Shown here piece after piece: positions 25,629 through 32,018 of a stretch of 32,018 nt of DNA. The stretch is from contig JBJLGD010000029.1 in assembly GCA_045565015.1 (NCBI GenBank), positions 1-32,018 on the forward strand, read 5' to 3'. A program made the position numbers and the translations under genes. How positions within the stretch are numbered: the stretch's first letter is position 1; every line of letters begins with the position of its first letter. The DNA is from GCA-2697345 sp045565015 (GTDB lineage: Bacteria > Pseudomonadota > Alphaproteobacteria > Rhodobacterales > Rhodobacteraceae). The notes beneath the pieces are model-generated. The model was not told the origin of the DNA, ran no database searches, and was given only the letters and a program-made list of their open reading frames with translations.

Positions 25629-26885
25629 TTAGTTATCATAGAAATCATCCAAAACCTCTTGCTCATCTTTTGCAACTTTATTAAGAGCATCAGACGGTGA
25701 AACACCTTGTAAAGTCACCATATCGATAGCATCGATAATCGCTTGCCTTTGAGGTTTCTCCGATTTGAATGAAGTAGCGGTTGCATAGCCGAGACCGCGA
25801 ATAAATGGTCCAAACATAGGATGCGATGTATTTGCATCTGTTAAAGCAATCGCAGGTTTTGCTGGAAGCTCCCCAACAGTATCTAACCATAATTGCATCG
25901 CCGCATCGCTAGTTATGTGAGCTAGGAATTTATTAGCAGCCGCGAGTTTTTCACCCTTAGCTTTGGAACTAATACCGTTTATCCAGTATGAAGCGAAGTT
26001 AAATCGATTACCCTCATGTCCCGGAAGTTCTGCAATACCAAAGTTTAGCTCTTCGACTTTCTTAAAAGTATTAATTCGGAAAGAACCATCAATTACCATA
26101 CCAGCTTTACCCGCTTTAAAGGCATCTTGACCTCTATTCATAAACCCACTCGCTCCAGTTTTATGAGTCATCTGAAAGTCTGTCATATATTTCAGAGCTT
26201 TAGCACCAGCTGCATCATTGTATGTAACTTTTTGTCCATCGTCTGAATAAGGAGCGCCTCCATAAAGTCTTGTTAGAACCTCTCTCATCCAATGATGTTC
26301 TTGGCCAGCTCCGCCATCAGTAGCATAACCAACGACTTCATAATTTCCACCCGAGTCTTTCTTGGTCAATTTTTTTGCATATTCAACCATCTGGTCTAAT
26401 GTTTCTGGCGCGCCTGGCAAACCGGCGGCGGCAAACATATCTTTATTATAAAATAAGGCCAGTGCTCTAACCGCTGTTGGTAAACCCCAATAATCTCCAT
26501 CTACTTTCATTGTTGATACCATTGGGAAGAAATCACTTTCTATCGCAGCATGTGGAAATGCATCTTTTGAAAGTGGTTGTAAGAGTCCACTGTCTCTATA
26601 GTCATTCAACCATCCATAGTATAGTTGTACCACGTCTGGCCCATCACCCGCCGAAACAGCAATTGCAACTTTTTTACGATAATCAGCATAAGGGAAATTA
26701 GTATGTTTAACAGTGATACCCGGATTTGCGGCCTCAAAGCTTTCAATAAGCGCATCAATCGCCTTAACTCTACTTCCATAAGTGTATTGCCAGTACTCTA
26801 TCTCTACAGCGCTGGCTAAACTCGCCGATAGTGCCACTATGCCCGCTGCAATAGCGACCAACGGTTTTTTCAAGTATTTATTCAT
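25629..26885 (-). CDS. Family 1 (sugar-type) periplasmic substrate-binding protein
   Basis: 418-residue extracellular solute-binding protein family 1 member, of the kind that feeds CUT1 importers. It has a clear Sec signal peptide (MNKYLKKPLVAIAAGIVAL, likely cut after ASA) and no lipobox cysteine. Mature sequence shows the usual first lobe: IEYWQYTYGSRVKAIDALI, FEAANPGITVKHTNFPYADY, and VSAGDGPDVVQLYYGWL, then FKAGKAGMVIDGSF. Relatives bind mono- or oligosaccharides, glycerol-3-phosphate or amino-sugar compounds. It is the first gene of a six-gene leftward operon and diverges from the PIG-L gene. Confidence 0.9.
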   Translation of the reverse strand: MNKYLKKPLVAIAAGIVALSASLASAVEIEYWQYTYGSRVKAIDALIESFEAANPGITVKHTNFPYADYRKKVAIAVSAGDGPDVVQLYYGWLNDYRDSGLLQPLSKDAFPHAAIESDFFPMVSTMKVDGDYWGLPTAVRALALFYNKDMFAAAGLPGAPETLDQMVEYAKKLTKKDSGGNYEVVGYATDGGAGQEHHWMREVLTRLYGGAPYSDDGQKVTYNDAAGAKALKYMTDFQMTHKTGASGFMNRGQDAFKAGKAGMVIDGSFRINTFKKVEELNFGIAELPGHEGNRFNFASYWINGISSKAKGEKLAAANKFLAHITSDAAMQLWLDTVGELPAKPAIALTDANTSHPMFGPFIRGLGYATATSFKSEKPQRQAIIDAIDMVTLQGVSPSDALNKVAKDEQEVLDDFYDN

Positions 26886-26977
26886 TTTATAACTCCTTAG
26901 ATTATTAAAATCTTTTTACTGTGAAAATATACTTTAATCACTAGAAAACTAAAATCTCTTTTGAATGCCCCCCAGCG

Positions 26978-27003
26978 AATAAATAGTAATAACTCTATTT
27001 ATT
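26978..27003. promoter_or_regulatory. Inverted repeat in the divergent promoter region
   Basis: AATAAATAG (26978-26986) and CTATTTATT (26995-27003) form perfect 9-bp arms with an eight-base spacer. In the leftward direction it overlaps a TATAAT hexamer (plus-strand 27001-27006) that could be the -10 box of the importer operon, so a regulator bound here would block polymerase. Since it is A/T-only in an AT-rich gap, chance is a fair alternative. Confidence 0.35.
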
Positions 27004-27038
27004 ATAATTTACAGATGTAACTAATTTGCATTCAATTC

Positions 27039-27053
27039 GTTGACTAAGTCAAC
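27039..27053. promoter_or_regulatory. Perfect 15-bp palindrome, candidate operator
   Basis: GTTGACTAAGTCAAC is a perfect palindrome about a central base, 40 bases before the PIG-L start and 154 bases from the importer start, in the 207-base region between the two divergent operons. It has the form TTGAC-N3-GTCAA typical of a dimeric regulator site. No regulator gene lies in the window. Confidence 0.5.
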
Positions 27054-27092
27054 TCGAAAGATCATTGTAACAAAAAAACAGTTGAGGTAATT

Positions 27093-29582
27093 ATGAGAAA
27101 TATTGATGTTGTAAACCAAGAAAAGCGTAATCCAATTAGAAAGCTTTGGGGTCATTTAAAATCTCTACAATCAACAATAATCTTCATGCAAACCGGTGCT
27201 CATCCCGACGATGAAACATCTAAATTACTGGCACGGCTGGCTTTAAAAGATGGTTTTCACGTTGTTTATGTAAATGCCGTTCGAGGTCATGGAGGGCAAA
27301 ACTCTATTGGTCCAGAACGAGGGGATGATCTTGGTTATATAAGGTCAGAAGAATTATTTCATGCTATGGGTGTTTTCGGCGCAGATATAGGATGGTTGTC
27401 AGAAACAATTGAAGACTCCATAATTGACTTTGGACTTTCAAAGTCCGGTAAAGAAACTTTGGGAATATGGGGTGAGCAATACACAAAACGTCAAATGGTA
27501 AAAATGGTTCGAACATTTAAGCCGGATATCATGATTCCAACATTTTTAGATGTGCCCGGCCAACATGGTCATCATCGTGCTGTAACAGAGGCGACAATAT
27601 CAGCATTCACAGAAGCTAATGATCCAAATTTATATTCAGACCTTGGATTACAAATTTGGCAGACGAATGCTTTATATCTACCTGCTTGGGGCGGTGGTGG
27701 AGGCGCATATGACGACGAAGTGGGCCCGCCTAATGCTACCCATCTTGTAAGCGTTAGTGGATTTGATCCAGTTTTTGGTGGATCTTACAGTCAGATAGCC
27801 GAGTGGTCCCGAAGTTATCATGCAACCCAAGGAATGGGAAAAGTAATTGATGAAATGGGAGGACAAGTTCCCTTACATCAGCTGCAAACAGTTACAGGAA
27901 AACTGATTGATAAAAACTTAACAGAAGGTATACCAACGTGTCTTTCTGAACTTGCTGAATTTTGTGAAACAAAAGAAGCTAGTTTATCATGTAAGTTAGC
28001 TCATCAAGCTGCAAAAAATGCTTTAGCATGCTTTCCCAACCAATCAGAAGTTATAAATCATCTATGTGACTTAAAAGCTCATCTAGAAAAAATAGAAGCG
28101 CAAATTAAAATAGATCATATACATAGGGTAGCGCTTAAAAAGTCTCAATGTTCTCAGGCGATAGCTGAAGCAGCCCAACTTTTAATCCGTTTGGATATTG
28201 AACCCGAAACTCCAGTTATTGGAAAGTCTTTTTCAGCTAACTTAAGTTGGCATGAGAGTGCAGCAGTTAATTTGGAGAATATTACCGCTGATTTAATAGA
28301 CGTTGAAAACAAAATTAACACCCCATTTGCAAATAATGACCGCAACACCCCTAGACTCGATAAACGAGAAGTTATCGATGTAAATGGACACAGAAAGTCA
28401 CTGGAAGCCTCAGGTATCATAAAATCTAATATTCCAGTGTCCGTTTTAAAACCGTGGCATGGATTAATCCCACAAGAATTTGGGTTACATGCAAAAGTTA
28501 ACTTTTTGTTGCATGGAGAGAAGTTTGAAATTGATGTAACACCGCAGGTTCCATTTGCGAGTCAACCAACGATTACTGCGGACCTTTCACCGGAAAACTT
28601 TGTTGTTCTTCAACCAAATGAAAGTGATACGGAAAAAAATCATAATCTCTCTATTAAAGTACAATTATCAGGAGATACTGCTAATAACTCTTTTGAGAAA
28701 CTTAACTTGAGTATGCCTAAAGAATGGAAAACAACATCAAAAATCAACCTTGCACAAAAAAACAAGGAGTTTGAATTACTTATTCCAGCTGACGCCCCTC
28801 AAGGACGATACAATGTACCTGCGGATATAAAAAATGTTCCACTTCTTCAAAAAAAGAAAATATCGTATGCTCATATAAGTTCACAGGTCATTTTTAAGCC
28901 CTGTCAAACTAACATTGCTCTGGTAAATTCAAAGTCGCTTTCCGGTCTCAACATTGGCTGGATTGATGGTGGAGTAGATCGGGCGTGGTTTTGGGCGGAA
29001 CAATTAGGGGCTAAGGTAACACAAATATCTGATGAGGACCTTTTATCAGGAAATATTATGAACTTTGATACAATTGTATCAGGTGTATTTTCGGGCAAAA
29101 TCAGACCAATCAACGCCGCCATGGGTCATCTTCGTGATTGGATGGTTAAAGGGGGGCGCTATATAAGCCAATACCATAGACCCTGGGATAATTGGGATTC
29201 GGCGCAAAGTGCTCCTTACGCTCTACAGGTGGGAAGCCCATCTATTCGCTGGCGAGTAACTGACCCACAGAGTGAAGTAACTCTACTAAAACCAAATCAC
29301 TGTTTCTTTAGTGGACCTAATCAAATTTCTGCAGAAGATTTTTCTGGTTGGGTTAAAGAGAGAGGGCTTTATTTTGCCTCAGAATGGGATAAAAAATATA
29401 CCGCTCTACTCTCGATGTCTGACGCAGGGGAGAAACCTCTCCATGGAGCCTTGATGCACGCGACAGTTGGCAACGGAGACCACTTACATTGCGCCTTAAA
29501 CCTATTCTATCAGATGGATAACTTAGTACCTGGAGCTTTTAGATTGTTTGTAAATCTGGTTACACCACGCAACGCTGAATGA
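27093..29582 (+). CDS. PIG-L family deacetylase with added C-terminal domains
   Basis: 829-residue protein. Residues 28-165 or so are a PIG-L/LmbE zinc deacetylase: the motif AHPDDE (Ala36-Glu41) and a downstream HGHH (158-161) supply zinc ligands and base. Family members remove the acetyl group from N-acetylglucosamine in GlcNAc-phosphatidylinositol, mycothiol and bacillithiol precursors, or act on chitobiose. The remainder is unusual: a helical linker with several Cys, a beta-rich stretch near residues 520-575 (LNLSMPKEWKTTSKINL, LLIPADAPQGRYNVPADI) resembling a NEW3-type domain, and a C-terminal ThuA/glutamine-amidotransferase-like fold (GWIDGGVDRAWFWAEQLG, then WMVKGGRYISQYHRPWDNW). There is no signal peptide, so it is probably cytoplasmic. 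TGAGGT precedes the ATG; it overlaps the next gene as ATGA. Confidence 0.85.
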   Translation: MRNIDVVNQEKRNPIRKLWGHLKSLQSTIIFMQTGAHPDDETSKLLARLALKDGFHVVYVNAVRGHGGQNSIGPERGDDLGYIRSEELFHAMGVFGADIGWLSETIEDSIIDFGLSKSGKETLGIWGEQYTKRQMVKMVRTFKPDIMIPTFLDVPGQHGHHRAVTEATISAFTEANDPNLYSDLGLQIWQTNALYLPAWGGGGGAYDDEVGPPNATHLVSVSGFDPVFGGSYSQIAEWSRSYHATQGMGKVIDEMGGQVPLHQLQTVTGKLIDKNLTEGIPTCLSELAEFCETKEASLSCKLAHQAAKNALACFPNQSEVINHLCDLKAHLEKIEAQIKIDHIHRVALKKSQCSQAIAEAAQLLIRLDIEPETPVIGKSFSANLSWHESAAVNLENITADLIDVENKINTPFANNDRNTPRLDKREVIDVNGHRKSLEASGIIKSNIPVSVLKPWHGLIPQEFGLHAKVNFLLHGEKFEIDVTPQVPFASQPTITADLSPENFVVLQPNESDTEKNHNLSIKVQLSGDTANNSFEKLNLSMPKEWKTTSKINLAQKNKEFELLIPADAPQGRYNVPADIKNVPLLQKKKISYAHISSQVIFKPCQTNIALVNSKSLSGLNIGWIDGGVDRAWFWAEQLGAKVTQISDEDLLSGNIMNFDTIVSGVFSGKIRPINAAMGHLRDWMVKGGRYISQYHRPWDNWDSAQSAPYALQVGSPSIRWRVTDPQSEVTLLKPNHCFFSGPNQISAEDFSGWVKERGLYFASEWDKKYTALLSMSDAGEKPLHGALMHATVGNGDHLHCALNLFYQMDNLVPGAFRLFVNLVTPRNAE

Positions 29583-30445
29583 TCACTAAAAATCCGAATA
29601 TATATGGTCTCCAGTTTTGGTTTTTAAACGAAGTATTTATGCTAACGCATATTATTTTGGTAAAATTTCTAGTGGGAGACTTCCTTCCAATTCAGATTGT
29701 TTTTATTAGAGCTTTAAGTAGCACCGTAATCTTACTTCCAATCATCCTTTCAAGAGGGGATGGGAAGGTGTTTAAAGAAAATATTGTAATTAACATGCTA
29801 AGGGTAGGCTTTTCCTCTGCAGCAATAACAATTAACTTTTTTACAATATCTCAATTACAATTGGCCCAAGTGAGTACAATAGGTTACCTCCGTCCAGCCG
29901 TTATGTCCCTAATTGCATTCTTCTTTTTAAAAGAAAAGCAATCCACTGTGCGGTGGTTAATGATAATTTTTGGTTTTATAGCTATTTGGTACGCATTTAA
30001 ACCTGAAGCTCCAGAACTAAAGCTAGTTGCTTTATTAGCGATTTTTGGAATGTTCTGCGGTAGTTCCGCTACTATTATTCAAAAGCACTTATCCAGTACA
30101 ATGGACAGCTTACCTTTGATGGTTTGGTACTCTGTCGGGGTTTGCATTGTATCAGCACCGTTCGCTTTATATTTTTGGAGTTCACCAAACTTTATACAAT
30201 GGACCCTAATGATACTAATTGGTTTACTTGCAACAACAGCACAGTTTTTTTATATTAAAGCATTTCGAAATGCTGAAGCTTCTTTTCTTGCGCCTATGAT
30301 GTATTTTCATATAATTCCAGTTACTATAGTTGGTTTTCTCATTTTTTCAGAAGTACCAAGTAAAAATACGTTAATTGGAGTAAGCTTTATACTTTTTGCT
30401 TTAATTTTTTTAACAGTTCTGGAAGCACGTAAAAATAAGACTTAA
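29579..30445 (+). CDS. DMT-superfamily (EamA) permease
   Basis: 288-residue inner-membrane protein with about ten hydrophobic helices in two EamA repeats, for example VQIVFIRALSSTVILLPII in the first and AQFFYIKAFRNAEASFLAPM in the second. Its ATG overlaps the PIG-L stop as ATGA, so it is translationally coupled to the deacetylase and may export a by-product or import a related compound. Only weak likeness to the other EamA protein in this window (17765-18685) is seen beyond the family pattern. Confidence 0.85.
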   Translation: MITKNPNIYGLQFWFLNEVFMLTHIILVKFLVGDFLPIQIVFIRALSSTVILLPIILSRGDGKVFKENIVINMLRVGFSSAAITINFFTISQLQLAQVSTIGYLRPAVMSLIAFFFLKEKQSTVRWLMIIFGFIAIWYAFKPEAPELKLVALLAIFGMFCGSSATIIQKHLSSTMDSLPLMVWYSVGVCIVSAPFALYFWSSPNFIQWTLMILIGLLATTAQFFYIKAFRNAEASFLAPMMYFHIIPVTIVGFLIFSEVPSKNTLIGVSFILFALIFLTVLEARKNKT

Positions 30446-30467
30446 CTAATAAAAGGAAAATAATAAA

Positions 30468-30908
30468 ATGCGTTATTTACATACAATGGTTAGAATCTCC
30501 AATATAGAAGAGTCCTTGAAGTTTTATTGCGAACTTTTAGGTTTAATTGAGAGTAGGCGAATTGATAGTGAGGGAGGCCGATATACTAATATTTTTCTCT
30601 GTGCTCCATTAGATAAAGAAAATTATGACTTAAATCGTGCTCCAGCATTGGAACTAACCTACAATTGGGATCCAGAGGTATATGATGGAGGTCGTAATTT
30701 TGGTCATCTAGCATTCAGGGTGAAAGATATCTATGCATTATGTAAAAAGCTGATGGATGCAGGAATCACAATTAATAGACCACCAAGGGATGGGAATATG
30801 GCGTTCATTCGTTCTCCCGATGGTGTATCAATAGAATTATTACAAGACGGTAACCCAAAACCCTCTGCCGAACCTTGGGCTTCTATGAAAAATACTGGCT
30901 CTTGGTAA
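30468..30908 (+). CDS. gloA: Lactoylglutathione lyase-like (glyoxalase I, VOC superfamily) protein
   Basis: 146-residue vicinal-oxygen-chelate protein close to E. coli GloA, which converts the methylglyoxal-glutathione hemithioacetal to S-lactoylglutathione. The four metal ligands of GloA are all at their places: His5 (MRYLHTM), the Glu of ALELTYNW, the His of NFGHLAF and the Glu of SIELLQDG. The RRIDSEGGRYTNIF stretch replaces the usual TSENPEYKYSLAF, and a longer C-terminal tail ends in KNTGSW. AAAAGGAAA lies upstream of the ATG, 22 bases after the EamA stop. Methylglyoxal rises with rapid triose-phosphate production, which fits an operon for sugar breakdown. Confidence 0.85.
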   Translation: MRYLHTMVRISNIEESLKFYCELLGLIESRRIDSEGGRYTNIFLCAPLDKENYDLNRAPALELTYNWDPEVYDGGRNFGHLAFRVKDIYALCKKLMDAGITINRPPRDGNMAFIRSPDGVSIELLQDGNPKPSAEPWASMKNTGSW

Positions 30909-31033
30909 AATTGTGATAAAAGACCAATGTAGTGGGGTATATAAACCGTTGGAATGGCTTTGTTGGAGCACACGATAATATACCACAAAGCTTAAAATAA
31001 TTAAAAAATCTATAAACTCTATACATACTGAGT

Positions 31034-31067
31034 CACTTTTTAAGCACTTGTGCTAAAGAAAAAAGTG
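31034..31067. terminator. Candidate bidirectional terminator between convergent genes
   Basis: Composite hairpin in the 171-base convergent gap: outer arms CACTTTTT and AAAAAGTG (31034-31041, 31060-31067) enclose a compact inner stem AGCAC-TT-GTGCT (31043-31054). The A- and T-rich flanks give partial U-tracts on both strands, so it could stop transcripts from gloA and from the aminotransferase. The inner stem is only five pairs, so efficiency is doubtful. Confidence 0.4.
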
Positions 31068-31079
31068 TAATTTAGTTAA

Positions 31080-32018
31080 TTACCTCTTCCTTAACTCGGA
31101 TAAGAACTCACCTACTAATTTCAAACCTGAGCTTAAAACTTGTGGATTGTTAGCGTACCCAATTCTCAACCAACCTTCCATTTCCATTACTGAACCCGGC
31201 GTGAACATAACTCCGGTGTTTTGTAAAAGTTGAATACAAAGATCACGCGATGTCATATCTAAGTCATAACGAAGTAAAGCTGTTGTTCCCGATTTAGGCT
31301 TAATGTAGGTAATTGATGGTTCATTCAACACCCATTCATCTAAGATTTTTAAATTACCACGCGTTATGTTTTGGCTTCTTTCTATAATTTTTTCTTTATT
31401 TTCCAAAGCAAGTGACGCAAAATAATCATCTATCATGCCAACACTAATTGTATTATAATCTCTTCTAATCATAACAGATTCTAGAACTTCTCGTGGGCCT
31501 GCAATCCAACCCAAACGAATTCCGGCAAGGGAAAAAACTTTTGACATACTAGAAACACTAATACCTTTATCATAAATATCAGCCATAGCTGGTGCAAACC
31601 CAGTACCCTCCTGGTTAGTTCCACGATAAACCTCATCACAGAGAACATACGCTCCAGACGGAGCGATTACGTCAATAAAATTATTAAGATATTCATCCAT
31701 CATCAGTGCGCCCGTAGGGTTGTTAGGATTGTTTAAGACGATCAATTTAGTATTTGATCGAAGCATACTTTTTAACTCAATCAAGTCAGGGAGAAAGTTA
31801 TTTTCTGGTTTTAACCATAATATTTCAACCTCAGCTCCATAACTTTCTGGGATAGAGTAATGCTGTTGATACGTTGGGCAAATAGAAATAACATGATCAC
31901 CCTCTGAAACCATAGCTTCATGAACTAAAGCATTTGCACCAATTGCACCGTGTGTAACTACAATATTTTCAATAGTCTGGTTTTGATAGAGTGTACTAAT
32001 ACTCTCTCTTAGTCTCAT
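31080..32018 (-). CDS. Class I/II aminotransferase, N-terminus cut by window edge
   Basis: 312 C-terminal residues of a PLP-dependent fold-type I aminotransferase. Visible are THGAIGANALV (cofactor phosphate side), LNNPNNPTGALM, the Asp in YVLCDEVYRG and the Schiff-base lysine in SSMSKVFSLAGIRLGW, then the substrate-carboxylate Arg in GWLRIGYAN. Roughly the first 60-70 residues are expected beyond the window, so the Met at the edge is not the start. The group includes aspartate, aromatic and kynurenine-type aminotransferases and C-S lyases; I cannot assign the substrate. Confidence 0.85.
   Translation of the reverse strand: MRLRESISTLYQNQTIENIVVTHGAIGANALVHEAMVSEGDHVISICPTYQQHYSIPESYGAEVEILWLKPENNFLPDLIELKSMLRSNTKLIVLNNPNNPTGALMMDEYLNNFIDVIAPSGAYVLCDEVYRGTNQEGTGFAPAMADIYDKGISVSSMSKVFSLAGIRLGWIAGPREVLESVMIRRDYNTISVGMIDDYFASLALENKEKIIERSQNITRGNLKILDEWVLNEPSITYIKPKSGTTALLRYDLDMTSRDLCIQLLQNTGVMFTPGSVMEMEGWLRIGYANNPQVLSSGLKLVGEFLSELRKR

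Noticed and set aside
27040..27068. TTGACT in the palindrome as a -35 box for the PIG-L gene.
   Set aside because: The hexamer 17 bases downstream (CATTGT) is a poor -10, so the palindrome is better explained as an operator.
30932..30986. Distant inverted match GGTATAT / ATATACC in the gap after gloA.
   Set aside because: Seven-base arms rich in A/T with a loop of more than 30 bases; expected by chance in such sequence.

Overview
The window looks like a chromosomal segment of a marine, planktonic, AT-rich alphaproteobacterium, most likely a low-GC member of the Rhodobacterales. The reasons are the gene order (sppA, short ORF, Ca2+/Na+ antiporter, SDR, uvrC, pgsA, moaD, moaE facing ompA-like and ubiA), which I recall from Rhodobacteraceae genomes, a convincing DMSP demethylase (dmdA), and a high density of ABC importers with very short intergenic gaps. 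I see no rRNA, tRNA, CRISPR array, insertion sequence or phage gene.

Region 1 (1-8914) is housekeeping. The end of ubiA, an OmpA/BON envelope protein and a 53-aa membrane ORF run rightward and meet a leftward block: moaE, moaD and pgsA (joined by ATGA overlaps), uvrC, then an SDR, a CaCA antiporter, a 54-aa zinc-ribbon membrane ORF and an S49 peptidase joined with zero-base gaps. uvrC and the antiporter are each split by one frameshift, both at 9-base homopolymers, and both would be repaired by the same 9-to-8 change.

Region 2 (9065-18685) is nutrient scavenging: a class III aminotransferase, dmdA, and a five-gene operon of a BMP/PnrA-type nucleoside-like ABC importer followed by a CodA-family deaminase. 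The deaminase has non-standard residues next to its catalytic Asp. A perfect 11-bp hairpin lies between the binding-protein gene and the ATPase gene and abuts the ATPase start codon. A DMT-family permease follows.

Region 3 (18784-30908) is the most unusual part. A leftward operon encodes a family-1 sugar-type binding protein, two permeases, an ArgH-like C-N lyase, a UgpC/MsmX-type ATPase and a NagB-like deaminase. It diverges from a rightward operon encoding an 829-aa PIG-L deacetylase fused to extra C-terminal domains, a DMT permease and a GloA-like protein. The shared 207-bp promoter region holds a perfect 15-bp palindrome. A gamma-glutamyltransferase without a signal peptide lies next to NagB. 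Together these suggest uptake and stepwise breakdown of an N-acylated amino-sugar conjugate. This is an inference, since the substrate cannot be read from sequence.

The right edge (31080-32018) holds most of a fold-type I aminotransferase, cut by the window end.
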